Positions 10,102 to 23,778 are shown, counted from the first letter of the stretch. The stretch is 64,000 nt of DNA from Cephalotus follicularis (GCA_001972305.1 BDDD01001647.1:176602-240601); one strand, 5' to 3'. Program-made: numbers and translations. Notes: a model not told the origin generated them from the sequence alone.

Positions 10102-13100
10102 TTACGGGGCACTTAAAGAACTTAAGATGTCACCGACAATATCATCCGATTCATCGTCTTCAATCATCTCGTTTCTAAAAAGCAATTTAATATATGGAAG
10201 GATTTTAGGAAGCACAGGCAAATCTGCTATGTTAATACTCATCATGTCAAAAGCAATGCATGTTTTATGCATGTGTTTTTCGTCGAAGACGGGAACTTTC
10301 GGGTATCTTTGGCTGAAATGGGTGAGGATGATTCGATACGCACCAACTTTGTCCCCCACTTCTATGGCTTCCTTAGTGGTGCTGTGGTTTTTTGCTATGG
10401 CCTGTTCCATCAAGCCATCCTCAAAGGTAGCCTGCATCATGACCATGAAGCAAGTTTAATGTCATCATTTTAGAACAAAATCCCAATAACCAGTAGCAAT
10501 ATAAGCATGCAGAAGACAAATCAATTTACAGCAAACAAAGCTGAATGCCTAGATATATGTAACAACATTTACTAAGAATTTATGCTTTAAAATGTTCTCT
10601 GTTCTGGTAACAAAATCTGAGATTCTCACAATCAAGAATCTTACATGTTACTAAATTCACTAAAATGGAAAGTTAATACTTGAAAATTTCTCTCTAGTTG
10701 AAAGAACAGAACTTAAAATTCGGTCTTTCCCAAAATTAGACATCTAGTATTACTTTTTTTCTTTTAGACATCTACTATGGCAAATTGTAGATTTTGGGGG
10801 GAAATGGATTCCAGAGAATCATAATGACAAACATCTATAAATAAACTATATAATTAACTTACCTCGTGTATAAGGACAGTTGCTCCAATAGACGCTTTTT
10901 GCAGTTCCTGGCAAGGCCTAGTGTCACCAGAGTATACAATCTTCCATCCAGGTATGACTTTTCCAGTACTATTAAGTCTCTCTGCAGCCTTCAAGACAAC
11001 ACCAAATGCTTGAGGACAATGCACAACAGGAAAACTAACCAAAGCTTCTAACCCTGCTACACTAAGAACTTTCTTCAAGCGCTTTATAAGCGGAAAAGCC
11101 GCACTATTGTCAACGTGACCGCCGGGTCTCTTCCAATAGCTCTGCATAGGGCTTCCTCCAGCAAACAACATTGAGTCAGTATTCTGTGAATTTTTTTTGT
11201 TCACATTAATTGGACTATCCGGAGAAGAGTGATTCTCATTTGTATCAAGATTGCCCTCAAAAGCATCCCATGAAGTTTCTGTAGTGTTCCTACAATCCAG
11301 GAACTGCATATCTAGATCTTCAAGTCTCTGATATGCATCTAAAAATCTCTTAAGCTGACTTGGCCCTACAACAAACAATGGTTCGTGAGGGACCCCCTTT
11401 AACAAATCACGTCGCAAAGCAAGAATTCTTGCCAAACCGCTGTGGTGATCGGCATGAATGTGAGATATCCAAATACAATTCAGATTTCTTACAGCATTGT
11501 CGGCACCCAATACACCATATCTGTTGTCAAGGTAAGCCAACCATCACATGTTAAAGGAAATAGAAATCGGCGAAAGAAGTAGCATGTAATAAAAGATTTG
11601 TATATTGTATACCTTCTTTTCAGTTGTCCTAAGGTTCCTTCCCCACAATCCAGGAACAAACTTCCTTTTGAGAAAAGATTTACATAGATAGAACTGACAT
11701 TCCGATATTTAGAAGGCTGAGATGAACCAGTCCCCAAAAGAACAATTTCCATATCATCCCTAGTTATGTTTTCCAAACAACTAGGGAGAGTGTTTAGATC
11801 CAACCATGGTTCTTCAACCATAACTTCATTATCTTGCAAATAAGTCATATCCTCTTTTGCTTCCATACTGCCGTGCCAGAACTGGCTAACATGTTGGGCA
11901 GCATCTACAATCTCTGGAATTTCTGAAAGTAGATCATCACTTACTTCTGAGGAAGTAATGACACTTGGAATAAGAGATCTATCCAGTCCAAAATGAGCAT
12001 GAGGACGCAAAGTGAACTGCTCAAATAATTGACAAGGCACCAAATATCTTAGGACTTGTCAAAAGTAATTGTTGGCAATGTCAGAGAAGAACCATGCATG
12101 CCGAAGATTAAGATAATGACCAAGAAAGAACAGCAAACAAGATTCAATCAAGAGCACGTGTCATTGCTTGGCTTTGAAGAATAAGATCACGATATTACGG
12201 CTCTATATTTCACTTAAAATTAGCTGGGGGCAGAAATTCGCTATAAATTCTTATAACAGTCAGGTGATGTCTACAAAAGCTTGATGCCAGAATTTATGAA
12301 AGAAGTGAGCGTTAATGAAGTTTGGGAATATATAAGAAAACTACTGTTTCTATAACTGTTTATCAAGGAAAATAACAGGGTATATACTATTAAACAACAA
12401 GGAACTGAAGGGAATCACCTTCATTAAAAATTCATAAGAAAACGTATTTTTAAGCAAAGAACCAAATAAGAAAGTATATTATTGAGCATAGGAGAAATGG
12501 ATAGATTAGCAGTTTCGAACATTAAGAAACAGAATTTAGACCAATAAAAACTGTCCATACCTTTAGGAGATTTTCAGCTGAAATGCTTTCGCAAAGTTTC
12601 GGATTAGAACCCTGGTAAAAGGAAGGGAAAGGAACTGCTTATTTCCCCTTAGCATTTTCAATAAAAACTATCAGTCCTAAGAGTCCAATACGTCATTTCA
12701 GGACATCAAAACAAACCTCGCCTGAAGCATTACAGTCTGCTGCTGGGTAATTAAGGTGCTGAAGAGGCCAAAAGCCTGGAGCTGGGAAGAACTGAGGACA
12801 CAAGTAATTAAGTCGTGCCGAAATTCTTGCACTGGATTTTAAAATTGGAATTTCCACATTTTTCCTGCAAATAGCATGAATACCCAAAAGGGGTCATCAA
12901 TCCAGGCGACCAGGAAAACTCCACAATTGCTTTCAGAAAAGCATTTTCAATAAATGTGACTCACATTTCATGTCCAGCCATGATATGTTGAGCTGAACCA
13001 AATTTCTTCATCCATTTCTGATAACTAAGAGTGCTTGTGACAACAGTGGGGCTCAAATGAATGATACAATTTACAGTCTTAGCACTCTCTGGTGGTTTAC

Positions 13101-16030
13101 CTGAATCTGCATAATAACTACTGAGAGATGCAACGGACAATAATTCCTCTACATGAGATTCTGTTGGGCAGTCAACAAGGAATACTATAGGACCAGGAAC
13201 AGAAGGCCCCATCACATCACTCGGATTAACCTAATCAGTAGGGCAAAAAAATTTCGAGGTTAAAACATAGAAAGAGACAAATTCATAGTAAAGAGCAAAT
13301 TGAGAACAATAAAATTATCCCTTACTAAGCATTTACTCGAAACCCACCATGATATCTTGATAGTCTGACTTCACTGATTTCCCAGATTGCAATTGACTAT
13401 ACTTTGGCCCAGCTCTTAGACCAAGGGCCACAGCTTTTTTTGGGTCAAATTTCCCCTTAACTTCAGCCAATTCACAAACATATATCACAGACATTTCACC
13501 AGGCTTTACTGCTGAACCGTCCAAGCTTCTTGGCCATAGGATAATTGCTGATATTGTGACAACCTCATCGTCAACAAGAACAATGGGATCTGTAAACTTA
13601 CTTGCATCAGAAACAGCAGCAGCATCAAAAGAGGGAGCTGGCCCGAAGCCCCGTGTGTGAACCATGGCAGCGTGTGGAATGAAAGACCTCATCGCATCTA
13701 CTAGATACTTGAGATCTGAAGGACCCCACACGTTGACCTTCGAAAACAATAAGTTGTTAATTTAATATAACAGGTAGCACCACGCAACCAAAGAGAAATT
13801 AGGAGAAAGAAAGGAAGTTATATATTAAGTCAATCTGATACTCACAGACATTCCTTCTTCTCCCATGCCAGCCAAAGTCAACAGCAGACCTGTGAGGCAA
13901 TAAAAAGACTGAGCTATTCAGGGGAACTAACAACCATCTCTACTGCTAACTAGTCCTGAAGTATCTGTAGAATACTGATGCATAATGAATGGAAGAGAAG
14001 ACTACTGCATCTAGCTTCTTCACATGCCTGTATGTAATTTTTTTTAAAATAAAAGTTTATTAGAGAAATAAATAAATAAATAACAAGGGGGAGACTTCAA
14101 TCCAAAACACCTAAAGAATAGGCTCATATGAGAATTGTTTTTTCACAATGACAGTGATATAAGAGTCTAACCTCCAAGGGACCCAACAAACGTATCATTT
14201 AGCAGAGGGTAAAGGGGGTTTAGACTTTGAGTGAGACTTGGAGTAAGTCATTGTAACCATTCTTTCTTGTGGGACAGAAGTATATTATATCATTATTGCT
14301 AATTGAGACACTAACCTGGAAGTCCACCTGCTGTCTCTGAGCAGACACGCGAGAGGAATATGTGATCTATCTAAAGAGGTACACAACATTAGTATGTCCT
14401 CCCATATTATATAAAAGATGAAGAAAACTTCAAAAGTTTTGTCACGCCGGAAGGGGCTAAAATGGTCGTTTCAGACATCTCCTACCTTTGATAACTTAAT
14501 TTTATACTCTGTACAAAATCGCTGCAATCCCTACAACAATAGATGTACATTAAGTTGCAACAACATTACTACATGTTCCGAAAAATCTTTTTAATCTGAT
14601 CAGAATACAGCCACAACCTTCCTATCAATTGTACAATACAACCGTTTTGTGTTTGACATATGGCACCACATTCTTACCTCTCCAGCATTAAAAATAAATC
14701 TCTGTTTGTCAAAGAAGAGCAATACTGAAGGGGAAGTATCCTGGGTATCCATTCCGGTCCCCAAAATCTGTAATAAGCAGAAAGGCAGCCCACAAATCCA
14801 GTGAATTGAAAGACAATTAATGAAAACCTGAACTCGCACATTCAGAACACAACCATATTGACTATCTTCTTGAAGTTTATAAAGCTTTCTTGAAATCAGG
14901 CCTTGGAATAGAGTTTTGGAAATCCAAGAGTAATTCCACAATTAGTTGTTTCACATACCCATGGATATGGAGATACATTAGATTCCATGGCCTCCACTTC
15001 CAGGAGCATGGGAATACTAAATTTTCAAGATTGACTCAATATATATACTGAATTCAAACAAAAGCATCTGCTTTCTGAGAAACTAGACCCCATTCTAATT
15101 ACTACATTTTCTTTCTCAAATACTCTCAACAAAAACCAAAATAGTGATAAATTGGACTGGTGTCTATTCACCATCTGTTTGACCCCGGAAGACACAAACT
15201 AAACAAACCAAATCACAATTACAGAAGCTCTATAAAGCCAGAAACCAACATCAAAATAAAATCGGCTGATCTTTCGTAACAGTCCCTCAATCGAACATAA
15301 ATTCAAGTTTGGTTCTTTCTTTAATTACACCTCTTCATCCCAAAAACAAAAGATACCCGCTTCACAAGGCCGCTTTTCATGATCTTCACATTTTAATGAC
15401 GAAAACTATAAGCTTTTGATTTATTTATCCATTATAATTATCAAGCCTAAATCACAGAAACCAATTGGGCCGAAAAACAATACAACTATGATTTCACTCA
15501 CTCTCCCATTACACACTATATGCCAAAAAATAAACCCAAAATTATAAAAATTAATCAAATTTTTTAACTTTCTACCTAAACCCCGAAACTAAAACAATCC
15601 CAGTTCACAAAATCATCACACAAATAAAACCCAGAAACTGAAAATTCCACAAAATTACCTGTACATAAGATATTGTATTGGTAGGATTAAGTCTGCGAAC
15701 TTTCAACTGCAGATTCTTCTTTGGTATATCACTCTTATCCTTACCTTCAGCTCTTCTCTTATTGTAACCAAAAGTGGACTCAGTTTCCTCCATTGAGAGC
15801 CCTTTGTCGTGGCTGCTCGTGTTCTCTTTGAAAGTGCTGTTGCTGTTGTTTTTTCTGTTGAAATTGCGAGAGCGTTGATGGCGAGGGTAGGTGCGTTGTC
15901 GTTTTGAGTAAGAGAGGGTGGTGAAGAGAGAGTGATAAGGTATGGGCTTTGAGAGGAGAGAGAGAGGGGAAGAGAGAGAGGGTTTCAGAGGAGAGAAGAA
16001 GAGGAGGCGCAGGTTTGTGATTTGGCTCAT
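10102..16030 (-). CDS. TRZ4: Long-form tRNase Z (ELAC2-type 3' tRNA processing endonuclease)
   Basis: Twelve exons on the minus strand: 16030-15659, 14767-14678, 14530-14486, 14370-14316, 13889-13846, 13737-13348, 13230-12965, 12864-12717, 12611-12561, 12016-11613, 11520-10863 and 10431-10102. All have GT..AG borders and join in frame to 950 residues, the usual size for the long form. Residues 1-70 are Ser/Arg-rich and look like an organelle targeting peptide. The C-terminal half has the PxKxRN loop (PSKYRN), the zinc motif HIHADHHSG (H642-H648), SGDTRP, the HEAT motif and HFSQRY. The N-terminal half is the degenerate metallo-beta-lactamase domain ([17 protein letters not shown]). The enzyme cuts the 3' trailer from precursor tRNAs before CCA addition. 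TRZ3 and TRZ4 co-orthologues cannot be separated by motifs; the symbol follows the gene neighbourhood. No breaks are seen. Confidence 0.93.
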
Positions 16031-17353
16031 TTGGGTGTTTTGGATCGCTGCTTTTGTAGGTGAGACTTTGTAAGGGTTTTAGGTGAGAGAAAAAACTTCT
16101 GTGTCTCTCCTGCCACAATGGTCGTTGGTCAATCAGTCAAAGGATTGACACTTTCATAGTTGCATTGCCGTTAATAAAAAATTTAGGTTTAACAGATAAT
16201 TTGAACCCGAATTTGTAGCAAAATTACATTTTGAATTTATTTTCAATACAATTAAGGAATTGAATTTATAAAATTAATGTAATTAAGGTATCACTATTAA
16301 TTTTTGACTAATAAAAATGACATGATACTTTGACTAACTGAATATGATACAGTGCTTAAACACAATATATAGAATATTAATGTATACGTGACGACATAAT
16401 GACCTTTTTGATATAATCAAATTAAATCAACGGTTATAACATTAAAACACAAATAAAAATAACAATCCAACCCAAACCACAAATATTCACCCGTTTCTTC
16501 TTCTTCTCTCGATCTCCCCTTGTCTCCCTCTCTCTTTTTTGAAATTAAATGTTCCTCATCACTCTTTGAGGTCCGAATTCACTTCCTCTAACAAACACAA
16601 ATTTGTGAGGTTGAGGTTGTTTCTTACTTTCCTTGCTCGCGCTCTCCAACATGCACGCAACTCTTATGAAATTGATTGGTGGTTTTGTGATTTTTCAGAT
16701 GTGGCAATGGTTGGCAATGGTAATTTTGGAGGCTATGATGTGTTTTGTTGGCTATTATTCAAAATAGGTGTGGTTTTTGTGTATGCAGGTTGTACTTGTT
16801 TGGATCCATGGATTTTGGTGGTGTACCGTTTATTGATATATGGAGGGCATAGGTAAGAGAGATTTGTTTTGGGGGTTCAATTGTGTTGAGGGGTTTTAAA
16901 AGTTGATAGATTTTGTATAGAATTGAAGTTTGACTTGACAGTATATCGGGTTATTGTTCATTTGATGTACTCTTGTTTGGTTAAATTAGAATTTTAGTAG
17001 TTTCATTTTCTGAGTAATTGAGAATTCAATAAATGGAGCCTCAATTTGGAAAAAAGTCTCATCATGTAATTTTTTGGATATTTGAGAATTCAATATTCAA
17101 TTATGTACATTGGGATGTTGTTCTTAATGAAGTCACAACGTCCAGGATCATCAATAACAGTAGAGTGCACTAGTGTTTGTTGGTGGTCTCAAACTTCCAC
17201 GGGTAATCCCACGCTCACGTTCGGTTTTAAGCTTGTTTAGAACCCATGCATGCTTAAATGACCTCTTATTCCTTATTGATTAAAAATTAATTGATATGCC
17301 AATGATTGTTTGATTACTGTGGTGAGAGAACAAATAACAGATTTGATTTTGGT

Positions 17354-17388
<35 letters not shown>

Positions 17389-17955
17389 GTTTGAGTTTTA
17401 ATCTCAATTATCGGATGATGTTGATATTTTTTATTTTAATTCAACGGTTTAGATTAAGCCATATAAAAATATCACTTTAAAAAAAATCAAATCATTAAAA
17501 ACACTTCAACAATCAGTTAATCACGACAGTTGTCATTAATAAAAAAACTAATAGCGTTGTTTTAATTGCACAAATTTTACAAATTGAGACATTTGATTGT
17601 AACGAAAATAAATTCACTGTGCAACTTGTACTTTTGTTATAATTTCAGGGTGTAAATTAGCTATTAAGCCAAAAATTTAGCTGAGATGTTTTTTTTTTTT
17701 GAGATAAATATATATTTGTCTACAAACTTGTATGGTTGTTTTATATGTCTCAATAAACTTTAATTTGTTATAATTATATGATTGGATTGGTAAAAATAAA
17801 TCTTAACTTCGACGTGGGGCAACAAACATGTAAACTTATGTGTCATGTCAAACACAAAAGTTAAGCCCTAATTTGTTATAATGACCAGGGAAAATACTTG
17901 CCCGGTTTAGAATTTTTTTATTTCTACGTCGCCCTTAATGATGATATAAAAGAGT
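16031..17955. other. Intergenic upstream of tRNase Z; contains a GA microsatellite
   Basis: AT-rich spacer with the tRNase Z promoter side at its left end. A plus-strand frame at 16539-16856 encodes 105 residues with no recognisable domain; a pyrimidine-rich tract (16495-16540) precedes it. A (GA)n run is at about 17356-17385. Nothing else can be supported. Confidence 0.5.
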
Positions 17956-18120
17956 AATGTCTCAAATTCTTTTATTGATTTTTTTTAATGATATGACACT
18001 GTTTAATGCACGGTGCATCTCATATATATAATTTATTTAGACTTACATGTATATATTATTACATATGCATCATTCATTAAAAAAAATATCATATAATGAA
18101 GTAAAAGAATTTGAGACATT
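17956..18120. repeat. Small foldback (MITE-like) hairpin
   Basis: AATGTCTCAAATTCTTTTA at the left end is matched by its exact reverse complement at the right end (TAAAAGAATTTGAGACATT). The similarity continues inward through A/T runs and ATGATAT/ATATCAT, giving a hairpin of about 165 bp. No protein is encoded. A target duplication is not clear. Confidence 0.55.
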
Positions 18121-18944
18121 TGACATTATTCGATATGAATTTCCTTCTCTCACCCCATATGGTAAATCGGGTCCCTGTACTCGTTCCAGTTTTGGAATAT
18201 TTATAATTTTGTTTATTCCTATAAAAACTCACATTTCACTCTCTTTAAGTAATGTAAAAATAAATATTCACATTAGATCACAATTTTTAGTTTCATATAA
18301 TCTAAAATCTAATTTACTATCTAATAAATCTTCTCCTTGCCTCCTAAATTTGCCTTATTGCCAACTCGCTTCTCGTTTCACGTGAAAAATCTCTATCCCA
18401 TTTTAAGTGGGACAGGACAATCCTGGTAAAGACAAGTGTAATTGTCATCCATACTTTCAGCATCAATGATATCTACAAGAAAAAAAAAACTAATCATAAA
18501 TTCATTGATGAAAACGTTTCACTAACTTATATAACCTTGCCTATTTAATGTGTGTATATTGTAATATTCAACATAAGTTTACATGTTACATATCATATTT
18601 ATAAATTGGGTTACATTAATAAGTATCCTAAAAATATTTGTTAAAGATATTTTTTATCTGGATCAATCTAAAAAAAAAATGATAGTAACAAAAAATGGTA
18701 TTATTAGTGTAATAGAAGCAATCACTAATCAAAAACATATTTAATAAGTGTGTTTATTAACAAAACTCTTATAAAATTGAGATATCACATGTATTATGAC
18801 GTCGTATAATGAATATGAATTTTTTTTTTCATTAGGGATTAATGTACTAATTGTGTGATCGTAGATATAAAAAGTTATCATGTTTCAAAGTATACAGTTA
18901 ATGGAAGATATTAATATATATTACTTGGAAAACATCAACAAAAA
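18121..18944. other. Intergenic AT-rich spacer
   Basis: No gene or strong repeat. A short plus-strand open frame (18047-18385) begins inside the hairpin and has no domain. CAACAAAAA directly precedes the tRNA gene, the usual CAA-type start context of plant tRNA genes. Confidence 0.5.
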
Positions 18945-18961
18945 GCTGGAGTAGCTCAGTT

Positions 18962-18994
<33 letters not shown>

Positions 18995-19018
18995 AAGGTT
19001 CAACCCCTTCCTCTAGCG
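18945..19018 (+). tRNA. tRNA-Asn (anticodon GTT)
   Basis: The 74-nt cloverleaf is complete. The acceptor stem GCTGGAG pairs with CTCTAGC (one G-U pair) and the discriminator base is G. The D arm contains TAGCTCAGTTGGTTAGAGC. The anticodon loop is CTGTTAA with GTT, and the T arm is GAAGG/CCTTC around TTCAACC. There is no intron and no encoded CCA. It resembles the nuclear cytosolic plant tRNA-Asn. The internal A box (about 18952-18963) and B box (GGTTCAACCCC) are present. A CAACAAAAA stretch lies upstream and a TTTT terminator-like run lies about 25 nt downstream. Confidence 0.95.
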
Positions 19019-21189
19019 CTTCATTCAACATTAAAATCTATTTTCATTTTGTTTGGGCTAATCTTCATGCGCTTTATTTGAGAACATGATAGGGCCGAGA
19101 GAAAGATGACCAGGGGTAGGCCATGCTAACGAGTAAAAAAAATCAAAATATGTAATCCACTATATTTTCATAAGTGATCATACAAGTAACAGGCACTCTG
19201 ATGTTACCCCTTTTGCTTTTTCAGTCAATAATTATTCACGAGGGCAATAATAGGCACATATTACTACTATGACCCAACCAACAACATTCAAAATTACTTT
19301 GTGTTGGGAATTTTTATTCTTAACAGCAACGAGTGAATTACATGTGGAGATGTAATGTATAATATTATATATCATTTTACCTACTATTCTAGGATATATG
19401 TTCATAATATTATTATATATAAATCATTCATTTTTTTTTCTTAGACGTGAGATTCAACTCACATTCGAGAATCTTAATAATCTCTAATTTTCACATGTGA
19501 GTCTTCGTGAGCTCCTGAACACGTTAATATTGCTTTCCCTTATACTAAAATGTTTACAAACCAAGAGTTAATGACTCAATTTTTCATGAACACTCTTGTC
19601 ATTACGCATCTGACACATCAATATCCCTCCCCTTTATATCAAAGTGTTAACAAATGAAGAGTTCATAGCTCAATTTTTCATGAGAACTCTTGTTACCACG
19701 CGTACGACACACATAGTTTGAGCTCTCTATCTAATATTAATTACTGAGAATTTTTATTGTTAACACGGAGAGGCCAACCCCAAAGAGAGATTTAATATAT
19801 AATATTAAACATCAATTTAAGAAAAATATAAACTATTATATCGTGTGATCCACGTATCATATATAATATTTTCATCCTTTTCATTCTTTTCTTTTGCATG
19901 AGATTCAACTCTCACATTAATCTTAACAATTTGAATGTTGGAAAAGTGGAATGACAGGATTGGCAATTCGTATTAATGGGCCAGTTCATGTCGTGTTAGG
20001 AAATAGTTTCAACAACATAAAAGTTAACTCTAACCCGATTCATTTATTAATCGTGTCAAAAAATCAAATCATAACTTAACTCTTTTATTAAGCGTGTTAA
20101 ACATGTCGACAAATTTAATAAACGAATCAAGTCAAATTAAGTGAGTCAATTTATTTAATGATATGAATTTGATTCGATTAAAATTTATTCAAACTTAAAA
20201 TTTCAATAACAATTAATGATTGATATATATACACACACATACATAGATGTATACATACACTTTAATAAATATAATTACTTAATATATATATATAGAGAGA
20301 GAGAGACAAAAAAGAGTGAAAAAGATAATTGTTATTATAAATTAATACTATTTTATTATTTTGATAGTTTTTTTAATATGCTTTATTTTTATTGTTAATG
20401 GCTTATAACAATGGTAATTAATATTATGTTAAATTAATCATATTAATAATGGATATAATTAATAAATGTGCCAACTACGGATCAATTTCTGATTTTGTGA
20501 GTTGACCCAAAATTAATCATTTCATTAATCGTGTCAAAATTGTTGATCCAAACCCATTTAAGTTTGATCATAAACCATTTATGTCTTATCGCATCGATTT
20601 AAGCTTGACCATAAGTTCAAGATTCGAATTACCAACTTTAAATGACACTCCCACAATATGTTCAGCTTATAAGAGAGCCTTCAGCATGTAAACATTAGCA
20701 AATAACACTACACTACAGTAACAATCAGCATGCAAACATTAGCAAATAACACTACACTACACTAACAATGCAATTCTTGAGCTCTACACTAGTGAACAGA
20801 AATATTGCTTTTTCAAGAACAATTGTTCCAATATTATCTCTAAACAGCTTAGTTTATCACCAAGCTGGTTCCTCGTGTCAAAATTAATAAAAAGAACACA
20901 CCCATTAAGATAAAATTTTATCGCTCATCAAGAGAAAGAAGGTTGTATTAGTGAATGATTTCAATGTAATTATTGGATTGGTCATTTTTCTCAATTAAAT
21001 ATTCTTATTATTAATAATTTTTAAACTTAATCTTTGAATTTAATGTTTTATCAAATATAAATTATTTATGTAGAATTTTAAACCAATTTTATATCTATAA
21101 ATATTACAATTCATATGTTAATCTTTTAGTGCAAATAAATAAATTATAAAACGATTATATTTTGTATATGTATTTTGTAAATAAAACAT
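19019..21189. other. Intergenic AT-rich spacer with small tandem duplications
   Basis: No gene. Two local duplications are visible. A unit of about 94 bp occurs at about 19560 and 19654 (shared core CTCAATTTTTCATGA with GAACTCTTGT/GAACACTCTTGT). A 44-bp unit occurs at 20682-20769 (CAGCATG[T/C]AAACATTAGC twice). Short TA and GA tracts lie near 20285-20310. Confidence 0.5.
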
Positions 21190-21620
21190 TTAGAGACATT
21201 CAATTGATTTAAAAATTTACATATATGATCAAAACATACATGACATATTAAATTTAAAAAATATTAATTACAACAATATTTCTCATAAAAACAATGATGA
21301 TACAATTACTGGTCTAATACAACTGAAATCGGTTCGTTGCATTATTACACATATGGTCTCATATTCCTGTCTCAAAATTAAAAACAAAGATCCCAATAAA
21401 ACAAAATTATTTTAATTAATTTAAAAATTTACAATATATATAATATCACATCAAACCATTAAATTTAAAAAATGTTAATTACAACAATGTTTCACAAAAA
21501 CATTATCTATCAAATTCACTATCTAATTAAACTGAAATCGATCCGTTGCATTACTACGCATATGGTCTCATATTCCTCGTCTCAAAATGAAAAACAAAGA
21601 TCCCAATAAATCAAAACAAA
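21190..21620. repeat. Imperfect ~209-bp tandem duplication downstream of TIP2
   Basis: The block containing ATATGGTCTCATATTCCT followed by AAAACAAAGATCCCAATAAA is at 21351 and again at 21560, a period of 209 bp. The similarity extends upstream through AACTGAAATCG and AATTACAACAAT. Both copies include the CAATT..TTTAAAAATTTAC motif shared with other foldback copies in this window. The second copy ends about 200 bp before the TIP2 stop codon. Confidence 0.65.
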
Positions 21621-21820
21621 AAACACGAAAAGAAAAGGGAAGTGATGCACATCGCCAAACCAACTCCATTCCATTTCCATGAAGCAAACAATAGACGTCG
21701 ATAAGACTTTACAACAACAACCAAAAGCTAAAAATAAGAAAGAATAGCAAAAAATTGCTTTTTCTCTCTTTTATTAGAAATGACTAAATTGATCAAATTA
21801 GAGCACAACAAATGAAGCAT

Positions 21821-23652
21821 TTAAAAATCATTGCTCAACGGTGCATGATCAGAGGGCAAATAAAGATAGCCATAGATTATTCCGGCTAGGGCCCCGCCAA
21901 CCAAAGGCCCAACCCAGTAGATCCAGTTGTCATGGAAGTCACCACTGACGACTGCCGGCCCAAAGGAGCGAGCCGGGTTCATAGATCCACCAGAAAATGG
22001 GCCGGCGGCCAGGATGTTGGCACCAACAATGAAACCAATGGCTATAGGTGCAATCGTGCCCAATGAGCCCTTCTTGGGGTCAGCTGCAGTGGCATAGACA
22101 GTGTATACCAATGCAAATGTGATGATAATTTCCATTACAACTCCTTCAATGGCCCCAACTCCAGCTGCAACACTGTGTGTGGGAATTGCCTGCAAAACAA
22201 TATATACTGACTTGGATGCTAATTTCTATATCTTGAGATATATTCAAGTTAAAAATTTGTCCTTTAAGAGTATATATATATATTTCAATTTACCCCATCG
22301 AAAAAGTTTGAAATAAATAAATATGGAATTAGTAAAGGAAACGTTGTGTCTTCGTAGGCTCTTTGCTTAGAGAACCACTCTGCTAGCCTTAGATCTACCT
22401 TTAGTTACTCGCTTTTCACTTATCCCAAGACTAAAAAGAAAAATAGGCATCGAAACTCTGTTTTTAATATTGAATACTACTTTTCAGACAGAGATAGTGA
22501 TTATACCCCTTCAGTCAGTGAGGATCATAGTGCTCATAGGGGCACGATTCAACCTTTGCCCCTTAGGATCCCAATTCTCATGGTTTCAACTGAACTTTCT
22601 TTTTTTTTCCCCTCTTTTTTGTATATGCCTCTAGTAGATGGGCCTATAGGTTAGATCTATACTCTATCTTTATTGATCCAGATTTTTTTTTCATGACCCT
22701 TTTTTATTTATAAAATCTTCCGCCTCATGTACCAAACAAAAAAGAAAAATTGAAATAATTAAAGATATAAAAAAGATAATAAATATACAAATAAAATGAA
22801 TCATGAACTATGAACTTTTAACGACGAACATTAATTAATTGATCTCATCTTTGTTTAAGCTCAATTAATTAAACTTAAAATTAATTAAGGAAGACAAACG
22901 AATCTTTATATGGTCAGAATCACTAGCTGACCACAAGCCGTTTGAACTTTCCTTTGCAACATATGAATACAGCCCATATACCAAAAAAACAAAAATTCTC
23001 TTATTTATTTTTTTTGTCGCTTGCAAATCAATGGCATTGAAAAGTGAAAAATGCTCTTTCCAAATGTTTGGCAGCAAAGTAGTATACTTTCTCTGGACTA
23101 AGTAAAGGAAGTATAAAAATCACTGACAAAAGTTGAACAATGCAAAGGGTTATCTTAAATAAATGTGCCGTAGATCTTACCAAGCCTCCAGTGACGAACA
23201 AGAGGAGGTAGCAAGCAATAATGGAACCAACAAGCTGGGCAATCCAATAGAAGATGCCCGTGAGTATGGTGATTTGACCACCAAGAGCCAAACCAAAGGT
23301 AACAGCTGGGTTAACATGGCCACCAGAGATGTTGGCACCAACAGAGACTGCCACAAAGAGAGCAAATCCATGGGCTATAGCAATCGCCACTAACCCGGCA
23401 GGATCAAGAGCCGCATTGCTTGTTAACTTATCTATCAAAACAAGAAAGCGGATTATATAGTTATAATAAAAACAGAGCTACTACATGTATATAGTTATAG
23501 GGTTATATTGGAAGAGAGAAGAAGTTACTATAAGCTATGGCAGAGCCAACGCCAGCAAAGACGAAGAGCAAGGTTGAGATAAACTCGGCAAGATAAGCCT
23601 TGATAGAGTACCAACTGAAAGAATCATCAAAGCGACCAAATGCAATCGCCAT
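21821..23652 (-). CDS. TIP2: Tonoplast intrinsic protein, TIP2 (delta-TIP) class aquaporin
   Basis: Three exons on the minus strand, 23652-23529, 23431-23181 and 22189-21821, join to 247 residues, the normal TIP length. Both NPA boxes are intact (HVNPAVTF at about 82-84 and [11 protein letters not shown] at about 196-198). The selectivity-filter residues read as His62 (AHGFALFV), Ile in helix 5 ([10 protein letters not shown]), Gly (FSGGSMNPA) and Arg199, the H-I-G-R set of the TIP2 subgroup. Six membrane helices are evident. Family role: water (and in TIP2 also ammonia) passage across the vacuolar membrane. The start is supported by the family N-terminus ([10 protein letters not shown]). Intron 2 is about 990 bp and holds a plus-strand coding-like scrap at 22357-22650. 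Confidence 0.95.
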
Positions 23653-23778
23653 ATTTAATGGGTTAAAAGAACTCTTCAAAATTAAAGAAACTAAAAAAAG
23701 AAAAAGAAAAAGAAATGATCAACGGTAGAAGAGATAAGACTAGAAAAAGCTTCACACAAAGCCCTTTCTGTGCTTCTG

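Noticed and set aside
16539..16856. Plus-strand 105-codon frame near the tRNase Z head
   Set aside because: No recognised domain, no splice partner, and composition typical of spacer.
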